A stretch of 64,000 nt of DNA from Nocardia albiluteola (GTDB taxonomy: Bacteria; Actinomycetota; Actinomycetes; Mycobacteriales; Mycobacteriaceae): positions 496,001 to 560,000 of the forward strand of contig NZ_JAHKNI010000004.1 of the NCBI RefSeq assembly GCF_018860155.1, in the 5' to 3' direction. The notes beneath the pieces are model-generated. The model did no database searches. It worked only from the letters and a program-made list of their open reading frames with translations, and was not told the origin of the DNA. A program made the translations under genes and the position numbers. Of this stretch, positions 56,508-64,000 are shown piece after piece. Each line of letters begins with the position of its first letter. Within the stretch, counting starts at the first letter, position 1.

Positions 56508-57263
56508 TCAACTGGACAGAATCGCCAGCTCGGAGGGGGTGAACAGATCCCGGATACGCGACCACGGGAACAGCACCGGGTGGTAGTCGCCGAGGACGTG
56601 GGGCACCCCGAAATACACGGTCAGGCCCGCGGGCGAGGGGAGCCACTCGGCGAACGAATCCCCGGTGGCTCCGGGGGTGTCCAGCTTCGGCTCGCCGGCC
56701 GGGACGAGGGTGGGGGCGAGAGCTGCGAGCGTTTCCCAGGCGCGGGCCGGGTTGCGCAACACCGACGGCAGCAGGATCGGCTGGGCGGTGGCGGTATCGA
56801 TGACGACGGTGTCGAGCTTATTGGAAGGGTAGGCGCCGCCGCTGTACCGGTTGGTGATGAGCACGCCCGCGATCACGTGCGCGCCGATGCGGGTGACACC
56901 GCTGGCTTCGTTGCAGTCGTAGGGGATTTCGCCGTCGGCGACCGTGCCGTTCCCGACCGCTGTCGCATCCGACAATGCCGCGTGCATGGCCGAATTGAAA
57001 CGGTCGCGCACCGCGGCCGTGCCGCCCGTGAGCTGCGGTAGCGTGATGTTGTACGCGAATATGGCTGTCTTCGAGCGTATTCGGGTGGTGGTCGCGGTAT
57101 AGCCGGTCGCGGCGGCCGGGGCGGGCGCGGGGCACTTCGATGTCGTCGGCCCGGCGCTCGACGCGGGTACTGGTCGGACGGGGATCCCCGCGTCCCCGTG
57201 ATTCATCGAACCGCATCCCGACAGCGCACCGATCAAGAGCACAGCCCAAACCGTCTTACGCAC
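56508..57263 (-). CDS. Secreted lipoprotein with RsiV/DUF3298-like domain
   Basis: A 251-residue lipoprotein: GTG at 57263, signal KTVWAVLLIGALSGCGSM with lipobox LSGC. The mature part has IFAYNITLPQLTGGTAAVRD, a region with paired polar strands, NRYSGGAYPSNKLDTVVIDT, and a C-terminal GLTVYFGVPHVLGDYHPVLF, the layout of DUF3298 domains. GGAAGGA upstream supports the start; the open frame above it is a Pro/Arg-rich artefact. Role at the cell surface unknown. Confidence 0.8.
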   Translation of the reverse strand: MRKTVWAVLLIGALSGCGSMNHGDAGIPVRPVPASSAGPTTSKCPAPAPAAATGYTATTTRIRSKTAIFAYNITLPQLTGGTAAVRDRFNSAMHAALSDATAVGNGTVADGEIPYDCNEASGVTRIGAHVIAGVLITNRYSGGAYPSNKLDTVVIDTATAQPILLPSVLRNPARAWETLAALAPTLVPAGEPKLDTPGATGDSFAEWLPSPAGLTVYFGVPHVLGDYHPVLFPWSRIRDLFTPSELAILSS

Positions 57264-57543
57264 AACCCGATTCCTTCCAGATCCCGACCGCTGCCGAGCC
57301 GACGCCCCCCGGGGCAGCACCATACCCGCAGGACGCGGGGCGCCCCCAGCCATATTCGGTTTCGCGCCCTCATCCCGTGGTGAGGAGCTGGCAACGGCCG
57401 CGCTATTGCGCTGCGGGACAATCGATTCGCGACCGGGTCCGCGCGATCAGCTCGCGCGCGACAACGTGTCCATGAGAGTGGGGGTACTCGAGCTGAGATC
57501 CAATTGCTACGTTGGGACGGATTTCTCGGAACGGGGGTTTTGA

Positions 57544-58071
57544 GTGCGTACAGTGGGGATCGCGGCCGGGATGGGTGTGTTGCTGGCGCTGGCCGCGTGC
57601 GCTCCACCGGACTCGGACTCGTCGCAGACCGCGCCGACCAGCCCGGAGTCGCTCACCAAACAGCAGCTGTGGAATCCGTGCACGCTGCCGGACCGGGTGC
57701 TGGCGGCCGTGGGAGTCGAGTCGGGCACCAAGGATTCGACGCCCTCGGAGATGCCGGACTACATCGACTGGCAGGGCTGCGCATGGCACAGCGCCACCTA
57801 CTTTCTCAGCGTCTTCGCCACCGTGCACACCATCGCCGAGTTCCGTGCGAACAAGACCTTCGAAAACATCCGCGACGTCGCTGTCGGCAACCGCAGGGCA
57901 ATCGACTTCGACATCCTCTCACCCCCGCCCAACTGCTCGGTGGCCGTGCCGACTTCCCAGGGCACCGTCCAGATCCTCGTCCGCCAATCCGTCGGCTCGA
58001 GCCTGTCGGGAAACCTCTGCGGCCTGGCCCTGCGATCCGCGACCGCCCTGACCCCGGACCTCCCGCACTGA
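57544..58071 (+). CDS. DUF3558 lipoprotein
   Basis: A 175-residue lipoprotein with signal GIAAGMGVLLALAAC (lipobox LAAC) and the DUF3558 core LWNPCTLPDRVLAAVGVESG, YIDWQGCAWHSATYFLSVFA and a C-terminal LCGLALR. Two Cys pairs probably form disulfides outside the cell. The family is abundant in Nocardia and mycobacteria and uncharacterised. GTG start at 57544. Confidence 0.85.
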   Translation: MRTVGIAAGMGVLLALAACAPPDSDSSQTAPTSPESLTKQQLWNPCTLPDRVLAAVGVESGTKDSTPSEMPDYIDWQGCAWHSATYFLSVFATVHTIAEFRANKTFENIRDVAVGNRRAIDFDILSPPPNCSVAVPTSQGTVQILVRQSVGSSLSGNLCGLALRSATALTPDLPH

Positions 58072-58209
58072 GCCCGGCGGATCCCGCTTCTGCCGCGGTG
58101 GCGCGGCGTGGCAAAATGCTACCGACTGGATGGATTCTCCGCATCGGCGGGCGCCGTCACGCAACCCCGACGGGCAGTCCCGCGGATATCGCGAAGGGTG
58201 TTGCAGGGC

Positions 58210-60282
58210 ATGAGAATCGGCGGATCTTCGCTGTTCCGGCGCGGTGTCGTGATGGTCGTGGCGGTCGTGCTGGGGGCCGCGGCGCCGGGGATGCCGCCTG
58301 CGGGCGCGACCGGGCCGGCCCCGGGAGGCCGATCGGTGGGGTGGGATACGTTCCGGCACCTGGATCGGCTGCCCTATCTGGATTCCGGCGCCGAGACGCG
58401 CGAATTCTCCAGCTTCGATCGCAGCGGTGGCGATTTCGACCCGCTGACCGGCAACAACAACGGCAGTGGCGGGTGTCTGGGGCCCGGCGGGGCCGGATGC
58501 ATGATCGCGCAGGACGACGGCGCGGGGGAGATCGAGTCGGTCTGGTTCACCCGGGACGGCGGGGTGGTGTCGGCGATGGGGAATCTCCGCGTCGAGCTGG
58601 ACGGGCGGACGGTCGTGGACGCGCCGCTGCAGTCGATCGTGGACGGCAGGCTCGGTGCGCCGTTCGTCTTCCCGCTGGTCGCCAACGGAAATCAGTCCTC
58701 GGGCGGGGTCTACATCAAGGTGCCCATGCCGTATCGCCGCTCGATGCGGATCAGCGTGGCATCGAATCTGGAGTACTACCACGTCGTGTACCGGCATTTT
58801 CCCGACGCGGACGGGATCACCGCGTTCGACCCCGCGGGCCGGGCCGACGATGTGATCGCCACGATGCGGTCTGCGGGTGCCCGTGATCCGAAACCCGAAG
58901 CGCCCGATACCCGGCACGACCGCCGAACGGTGAATCTCCCACCCGGAGCGGAGATTCCGATAGCCGCCGCGAGCGGTTCCGGCAGCATCGCCGCACTGCG
59001 GCTGCGCATCGCTCCGGCCGCGCGGAACGGGTTGCGGCTGGGCATCGCCTTCGACGGTCGTGTGCTCGTCGATGCGCCGGTCGACGAGTTTTTCGGGGCC
59101 GGATACGCGGCGCCGCCGGTCCGGGCACTGATGTTCGCCACCGATCCGGCGCTGGGAGGTTGGCTATCGTCGTGGTGGCCAATGCCATACGCCCGCAACG
59201 TAACAGCATGGCTGGCGAACGGCTCGCCCGGTCCGGTGAACGGCATCGACACCGACGTGGCGACGGTAGCGGATCCGGCCTGGGCTCCGGCACTGGCCGG
59301 CGGTCTGGCGGGGTACTTCACGGCGTACTCGCATACGGGACTCACTGCACCGGGGCAGGATTGGACGTTCGCCGACCAACCCGGACACGGAAAGTTCGTC
59401 GGCGTCAGCGAAACCATGCGAGGCGTCACCGTGCCCTCGGCGTTCTCCCCGGACGCCCCCTTGTTCCTCGAGGGAGCCGAGCGCGTCTATGCCGACGGGG
59501 CCGGATCGCCCCGGTTGTACGGCACCGGTACCGAGGACTTCTTCGAGGGCGGTTGGTATTTCAAGGCCCACGTGGACAAATACCCCGGCTCGCCGCCCGA
59601 TCACTACCCCGTCGGTGGCGTCGCCTTCAGCGACCCGCTGACGGGCATGCCCGCCGCCGGCGGCACCGGGTCCGGATGTCCGAGCTACTGCCTCGACGCG
59701 TATCGGCTGATGCTCACCGACGCCGTGGACTATCGATCCGGCATGCGATTCGGCATCGAACACGGCAAGCGCAACCTGATGCCCGCCGACTACGGCTCCA
59801 CCGCATTCCTCTACACCTCCGCCTTGCCGGCCGCCGCACCCGGCGACCGGATCGATCTCGCCGACCGGAACAGCCGTGCCGCACACGCTTACAGCGATCC
59901 GGGCGCGGTGCGGTACCCGCTCGTCAGCCAATACGAAGGAACAGCAGACACCGTTCCGGTGCCCGGAACCGTGCGCGCCACCTCCGCTCCCATCACCTTC
60001 CGCACGGCGATCCCGCCCGGCAACACCGGCGTCGTCCTGGAACGCACCGGCGACCAGGACCGGGGCTACCAGTCGGCGCGCGTGCTCGTCGACGGCACCC
60101 CGATCGGCACCTGGCTTCAGCCCCGCCGCAACACCATTCACCGCTGGCTCGACGACACCTATGTACTTCCGGCCGCAGCGACCGCGAACAAGCGGGTCCT
60201 CACCATCACGCTCGAGCCCACCCCGGGCTCGCCGCCCTGGACGGCCAGCCGCTACCGGGTCGCGCCGTTGCTCGGGCCCTGA
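58210..60282 (+). CDS. Secreted DUF2961 (GH172) glycoside hydrolase
   Basis: A 690-residue exported protein. Signal RGVVMVVAVVLGAAAPGM, then the DUF2961 opening HLDRLPYLDSGAETREFSSF, WFTRDGGVVSAM, and the acidic active-site block YGTGTEDFFEGGWYF; a C-terminal beta domain completes it. GH172 enzymes reported elsewhere include difructose-dianhydride enzymes and exo-D-arabinofuranosidases. In an organism with an arabinogalactan wall, D-arabinan processing is an attractive inference. The 3' end overlaps the convergent MFS gene by 31 bp. Confidence 0.85.
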   Translation: MRIGGSSLFRRGVVMVVAVVLGAAAPGMPPAGATGPAPGGRSVGWDTFRHLDRLPYLDSGAETREFSSFDRSGGDFDPLTGNNNGSGGCLGPGGAGCMIAQDDGAGEIESVWFTRDGGVVSAMGNLRVELDGRTVVDAPLQSIVDGRLGAPFVFPLVANGNQSSGGVYIKVPMPYRRSMRISVASNLEYYHVVYRHFPDADGITAFDPAGRADDVIATMRSAGARDPKPEAPDTRHDRRTVNLPPGAEIPIAAASGSGSIAALRLRIAPAARNGLRLGIAFDGRVLVDAPVDEFFGAGYAAPPVRALMFATDPALGGWLSSWWPMPYARNVTAWLANGSPGPVNGIDTDVATVADPAWAPALAGGLAGYFTAYSHTGLTAPGQDWTFADQPGHGKFVGVSETMRGVTVPSAFSPDAPLFLEGAERVYADGAGSPRLYGTGTEDFFEGGWYFKAHVDKYPGSPPDHYPVGGVAFSDPLTGMPAAGGTGSGCPSYCLDAYRLMLTDAVDYRSGMRFGIEHGKRNLMPADYGSTAFLYTSALPAAAPGDRIDLADRNSRAAHAYSDPGAVRYPLVSQYEGTADTVPVPGTVRATSAPITFRTAIPPGNTGVVLERTGDQDRGYQSARVLVDGTPIGTWLQPRRNTIHRWLDDTYVLPAAATANKRVLTITLEPTPGSPPWTASRYRVAPLLGP

Positions 60283-61637
60283 ATGGACACCGAATCATGT
60301 GCCGCTGCAGGTTCCGGATGGCGTTCCCGGGACGGCAGGACAAGGCTCGCGGTGAGCCCGGCGGCCACGGCCAGTAGCACGCCCACGTAGACGGCAACGC
60401 CCACCCATCCGTGCCTGCCGTATACGAATCCCGCCGCCCCGCCGACGATCGAACTGCCCAGGTAGTAGGCGAACATGTACAGCGACGACGCCCCCGCACG
60501 GTTTCCGGTCGCCGCGCTGCCGACCCAGGCGCTGGCCACCGAGTGGGCGCCGAAAAACCCTGCGGTGCAGAGCAGCACGCCGACCAGCAGGCTCGGCAGG
60601 TAGTTCGGGAGCGTGATCCCCGTACCCGCGGCCATGGTGATCACCGAGACCGTGAGTACCCTGCCGCGGCCGACCCGGTCGGCCATCCGGCCCGCGGCGG
60701 TCGAGCTCACGGTCCCGGCCAGATAGAGCAGGAAGACCAAACCGGCTGTGGAGTCGGACAATCGGAACGGAGCGGCGATGAGCCGGTAGCCGAGGAAGTT
60801 GTAGATCGAGACGAATCCGCCCATCAGCACGAACGCCAGTCCGAACAGCGCCAGCAGTCGCGGATTGCGCAGGTGTCCGGCGAAATCGGCTGCCATGACC
60901 CGTAATTCGAATGGCTGCGGGGTGAATCGCCGCGAGGCCGGAAGCTGCCTCGCGAACCAGATCGCGCACAGCGCCGCCGCGATCGCCACCGCGGCCGCCG
61001 CCCACCGCCACGTCGCCGCCTCGAGCGTGAAGGACGGAATCAGCCGTCCCGCAAGCCCGCCCAGCGTCGTCCCGGAGATGTATATCCCCATCGCGGCACC
61101 GAGCCCGCCCGCGCCCACCTCCTCGGCCAGGTAGGCCATCGCCACCGCGGGCACTCCCGCCAGGGTGATGCCCTGCAGCGCGCGCCCGGCGAGCAGCACC
61201 TCGAGCGACGGACTGAACGGCAGCAGCAGCCCGATCACACTCGCCGTGACGGCGGAGGCGATCATCACCCGGGTCCGTCCGAACCGGCTCGACAGCACGC
61301 CCGCCGGAATGATCGCCAGCGCCAGCAGCCCGGTCGTCAGCGAGACCGCCAGCGCCGCGTGCGCCGGAGTCGCCCCGAACGCCGCCGACAGGCTCGGCAG
61401 TAGCGCCTGCATGCTGTACATCGAGGCGAACGTCGTCAGGCCTGCCGCAAACAGCGCGATCGTGATCCGTCGTTCGTGCCGCGCGCCGGTGCCGCCGGGA
61501 TTGCCGCGGTCGTCGATCGGATCCGCGCCGGACGTCTCGCGGCCGCGGATCGAGCCGAGCGATCGACGTGCCCGCACACCGTTCGCCGCCGACGTAATCG
61601 CCGATTCGCGGGCCGGGGTGCTGCGCTGGTGGGTCAT
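60252..61637 (-). CDS. MFS transporter (12-helix, YnfM/AraJ-like)
   Basis: A 461-residue membrane protein: ~60-residue basic N-terminus, then 12 predicted helices with FAAGLTTFASMYSMQALLPS at helix 1 and the MFS loop SRFGRTRVM. Typical drug or sugar exporter of the DHA1 group. ATG at 61637 is used; an upstream start would run into the LysR promoter. Divergent from the LysR gene at 61739, its likely regulator. Confidence 0.9.
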   Translation of the reverse strand: MTHQRSTPARESAITSAANGVRARRSLGSIRGRETSGADPIDDRGNPGGTGARHERRITIALFAAGLTTFASMYSMQALLPSLSAAFGATPAHAALAVSLTTGLLALAIIPAGVLSSRFGRTRVMIASAVTASVIGLLLPFSPSLEVLLAGRALQGITLAGVPAVAMAYLAEEVGAGGLGAAMGIYISGTTLGGLAGRLIPSFTLEAATWRWAAAAVAIAAALCAIWFARQLPASRRFTPQPFELRVMAADFAGHLRNPRLLALFGLAFVLMGGFVSIYNFLGYRLIAAPFRLSDSTAGLVFLLYLAGTVSSTAAGRMADRVGRGRVLTVSVITMAAGTGITLPNYLPSLLVGVLLCTAGFFGAHSVASAWVGSAATGNRAGASSLYMFAYYLGSSIVGGAAGFVYGRHGWVGVAVYVGVLLAVAAGLTASLVLPSRERHPEPAAAHDSVSIQGPSNGATR

Positions 61638-61673
61638 ATCCCCAGCTTGGGAGCATATCGTTCGGAAAGGAAA

Positions 61674-61712
61674 TGCATTAGAGTTCGATAGTTGATGCCG
61701 ATGCTGCATTAG
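61674..61712. promoter_or_regulatory. Direct repeats TGCATTAG in MFS/LysR intergenic region
   Basis: TGCATTAG occurs at 61674-61681 and 61705-61712, 31 nt apart (about three helical turns), in the 101-bp gap between divergent MFS and LysR genes. Candidate LysR-binding half-sites. Confidence 0.5.
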
Positions 61713-61738
61713 TGAAGCTCCGCGAGGGGAGGTGGCCC

Positions 61739-62638
61739 GTGCCGAGTGACGATTTGCACTGGTTTCTCACGCTCGCCGAGCTAGAGCATGTCGGCGCGGC
61801 GGCGGTCCGGCTGGGCCTGTCGCAGCCGACGCTCTCGCGCATGCTCGCCCGCCTGGAACGCCGGCTCGGCGCGCGGCTGTTCGATCGGCATGGAAAACGC
61901 CTGTCACTCAACGACTTCGGTCACGTCTACTACGAGCATGCCCGCCGCGCCCAGGCCGAACTCGATGCCGCCGCACGGGAGCTGGCGGATCTGGCCAATC
62001 CGGCCCGGGGCGTGGTGCGCCTGACGTTCCTGCACTCGTTCGGGGCGCGCCTGGTCCCGGAGCTGATCGCCGGATTCCGGCGTGGATCCGGTGCGATCAC
62101 GTTCAACCTCAGTCAGGATGCCGCGGAAGTGGTCACCGGCCGGGTGCGCGACGGCGCGGCCGACCTGGGCATCGTCTCGCCCAAGCCGGCCGTGCCCGGC
62201 CTGGGCTGGCGGGAGCTGCTGGGTCAGCGCCTGGCATTGGCGGTACCCGCCGACCACAGGCTCGCGGGCCGTCGCCAGGTGCGCCTGGCCGAGGCCGCCG
62301 ATTCGGACTTCATCGCCATGCAGACCGGATACGGCATGCGTACGATTCTCGAAGACCTGTGTGCCGCAGCCGATTTTCGCCCGAGAATCGTCATGGAATC
62401 CAGCGATCTCGTGACGGTGGGCGGCCTCGTCGGGGCCGGGTTGGGCGTGGCGCTGCTACCGATCGAGGACGCAGTTTCGCGCGGGCTCGGGCCCCAGCCC
62501 GGTCCGGTGCTGGTGCCGCTGACGGATCCCGGCGCCACCCGCGCGGTCGGGCTGATCTGGTCGGCGAACGTCGTACCGTCCGACGCGGTGCGGGTGTTCC
62601 GCGACTTCACCGTCGAGTGGGCGGCGCGCGCCACCTAG
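61739..62638 (+). CDS. LysR-family transcriptional regulator
   Basis: A 299-residue LTTR. HTH DLHWFLTLAELEHVGAAAVR then LSQPTLSRMLARLERRLGAR; effector domain follows (LVPELIAGFRRGSGAITFNL, GLVGAGLGVALLPIEDAV). GTG at 61739 follows GGGGAGG at good spacing; GTG at 61712 would add nine residues and overlap the direct repeat. Expected to control the divergent MFS exporter. Confidence 0.92.
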   Translation: MPSDDLHWFLTLAELEHVGAAAVRLGLSQPTLSRMLARLERRLGARLFDRHGKRLSLNDFGHVYYEHARRAQAELDAAARELADLANPARGVVRLTFLHSFGARLVPELIAGFRRGSGAITFNLSQDAAEVVTGRVRDGAADLGIVSPKPAVPGLGWRELLGQRLALAVPADHRLAGRRQVRLAEAADSDFIAMQTGYGMRTILEDLCAAADFRPRIVMESSDLVTVGGLVGAGLGVALLPIEDAVSRGLGPQPGPVLVPLTDPGATRAVGLIWSANVVPSDAVRVFRDFTVEWAARAT

Positions 62639-62679
62639 GGCAAGGACGGTGCCCTGATTGGCCCGGACAAGGAGCACGC

Positions 62680-62935
62680 CGAGACCAGCTGCTGCGGTCC
62701 GCGCTGGTGTACATCAACATGCTGCCGCAGCAGGTCCTCGCCGAGCGCGCGTGGGCGAACCGGCTCACGGATGAAGACCGATGGGGGCTGACCGCCTTGT
62801 TCTGGTCGAACATCAACCCGTACGGCACCTTCCGTCTACGTGGACAAGCGTCTTGACCTGGGACTCCGAATGGCCGTGCGAGGCGCACGCCCAGCGGCGG
62901 ACGACGCGGACTCGTTGATGTCCACCCTCGCTTGA
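62680..62935 (+). pseudogene. Tn3-family transposase C-terminal relic with frameshift
   Basis: The frame reads LLRSALVYINMLPQQVLAER, LTDEDRWGLTALFWSNINPY and GTFRL, matching the end of Tn3-type transposases (LTxLFWSHxNPYGxFxLDM...RLDL). After GTFRL the match continues in the next frame (VDKRLDLGLR) to a stop at 62935, so there is a frameshift near 62830-62845. No catalytic DDE part or terminal inverted repeat is visible. Fills the gap between LysR and epimerase genes. Confidence 0.75.
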
Positions 62936-62987
62936 TCGCGGGTGATCCCAGGTGTCACAACACCCGCCGCGGCCTACCTACGGTTCG

Positions 62988-63917
62988 TCAGACCTTGGGC
63001 TGGCCGTGCTCCGCGGCTATCTCGTCGAGGACCACGTCGATCGGAGTTGGGGCGATGTTCAAGAGTGACGCTGTGAGCGACGTATCGAGGATGTTGGGAC
63101 GGTCGTACAGGTACAGCATTTCCGGGAACTCCGCCATGATCGAATCGGTCCGTCCGATCTCTTTCAGCTCGGCCCTGGTCATGTGTGTCAGCTCCGGGCC
63201 GGGTACGGCGGCTACCAGGGCCAGGTGTGCGGCCAACGCGCGGACCGAGGCTCGAGAGGTGGATGGCACGTGCCAGGCCCGGCCCCAGGACTTCTCGTTC
63301 CGGGCGGCGGCGATCAAGGTCCGGGCCGCATCACCGGTGTAGGTCCAGCTGTGCGGGGCGTCGAGATCTCCCGGGTAGGAGACGGGCGAGCCGACCAGCA
63401 CGGGGGTCCCCACCATGATCGTGAACGGCGAGTAGGCGCCCACACCGAGGTAGTCGCTGGCCCGGACCTCGGTCACCCGAACCCGGCCCGCCTCGTAGGC
63501 TGCGAGTGCGTCGTGCCACATCTGAGCACGGACGCGGCCCTTGACGCTGGTGGGCGCCATCGGAAGATCCTCGGTGACGGGTCCATCCACGGGTCCGTAG
63601 CCGTAGGTGTTCCCGAGCATGACGTAGTCCGCTCCACTGCGTTCCGCTGCGGCCAGTAACGAGGCGGCCAGCGGCGGGAATTCGGCCGGCCATCGGTCGT
63701 AGGCAGGCATGGCGCAGTTGAACAGCGCTGCTGCCCCGCGGGTCGCCTCGATCAGCCGCGCGGTATCGGTGGCGTCGACGGCCACCCGCTCGATCCGATC
63801 GTGCGCCGGCCCGCTGCCCCGGCGGGTGACGAGCCGGACCTGCTCACCGGCGTCCGCCAACAGCCGTGCGGCGGACGATCCCGTGGCTCCGGCTCCAACG
63901 ATGACGTACAAGGACAT
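62988..63917 (-). CDS. NAD(P)-dependent epimerase/dehydratase-like protein
   Basis: A 309-residue extended/atypical SDR. N-terminal Rossmann motif LYVIVGAGATGSSAARLLAD; FNCAMPAYDRWPAEFPPLAA and YVMLGNTYGYG in the middle. The usual YxxxK is replaced by a KGRVRAQMWHDAL region, so it may be an atypical or binding-type member. AGGGAGTG upstream of the ATG at 63917 supports the start. Convergent with a transposase relic; the remaining 83 bp to the window edge are promoter sequence. Confidence 0.85.
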   Translation of the reverse strand: MSLYVIVGAGATGSSAARLLADAGEQVRLVTRRGSGPAHDRIERVAVDATDTARLIEATRGAAALFNCAMPAYDRWPAEFPPLAASLLAAAERSGADYVMLGNTYGYGPVDGPVTEDLPMAPTSVKGRVRAQMWHDALAAYEAGRVRVTEVRASDYLGVGAYSPFTIMVGTPVLVGSPVSYPGDLDAPHSWTYTGDAARTLIAAARNEKSWGRAWHVPSTSRASVRALAAHLALVAAVPGPELTHMTRAELKEIGRTDSIMAEFPEMLYLYDRPNILDTSLTASLLNIAPTPIDVVLDEIAAEHGQPKV

Positions 63918-64000
63918 GGGTGCACTCCCTGGTCGAAGAGCTGGGGCCGGCCGCCCCAGCGGTTCTACCCTCCGCCACGGGTGATCAGTAAGGTAGTAGC

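Overview
The window is high-GC actinobacterial DNA, best read as Nocardia or a close relative in the Mycobacteriales. The reasons are GTG/TTG starts, a DUF3558 lipoprotein, an IniB-like/dynamin pair, and a gene set that from memory parallels the Mycobacterium tuberculosis Rv2372c-Rv2404c neighbourhood: lepA, a GH15 trehalase-like enzyme, the sulfate ABC operon, cysH-sulfite reductase-chelatase, hemW, hrcA-dnaJ2-rsmE. No tRNA, rRNA or CRISPR array was seen.

Layout. 0-10 kb is accessory: an SDR oxidoreductase with a divergent HTH regulator; a TetR regulator divergent from an MFS pump and a CocE-type hydrolase; a DJ-1/PfpI gene among decayed fragments (IS701 transposase, a DJ-1/DUF3159 scar); LysR, YczE-like membrane and GNAT genes. 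10-22 kb: a Tat-exported metallo-beta-lactamase-fold hydrolase, lepA, a long low-complexity IniB-like protein coupled to a dynamin-like GTPase whose P-loop lysine is replaced, a GH15 enzyme, small membrane proteins and an M48 protease. 22-26 kb: the sulfate importer operon behind a Cys-containing leader peptide. 26-36 kb: a secreted lysozyme-like protein, two paralogous Hsp70/actin-fold proteins with membrane segments, an AurF-type diiron oxygenase beside a ferredoxin-fused FprB-type reductase, a nitroreductase relic, AIM24 and HAD genes. 36-42 kb, minus strand: a second sulfur operon (sulfite reductase, APS reductase, CysD, CysN, sirohydrochlorin chelatase), again behind a Cys-rich leader peptide. 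42-50 kb: hemW, small secreted or membrane proteins, hrcA-dnaJ2-rsmE and an LCP cell-wall ligase. 50-64 kb is accessory again: a truncated TolB-like gene, a FAD monooxygenase and TetR whose starts collide head to head, another TetR/quinone oxidoreductase pair with a clear operator, lipoproteins, a secreted DUF2961 (GH172) enzyme, MFS/LysR, a Tn3 transposase relic and an epimerase-like protein.

Functional logic. The two sulfur operons form one pathway: sulfate uptake, APS formation, APS reduction, sulfite reduction, and the chelatase that supplies siroheme. Both carry short Cys-containing ORFs, apparently leaderless, consistent with cysteine-responsive attenuation. The envelope theme (IniB-like/dynamin, actin-fold membrane proteins, LCP ligase, trehalase-like GH15, GH172, lysozyme-like protein) fits a mycolate/arabinogalactan cell wall. 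Several gene relics and two transposase relics mark both ends of the window as recombination-prone.
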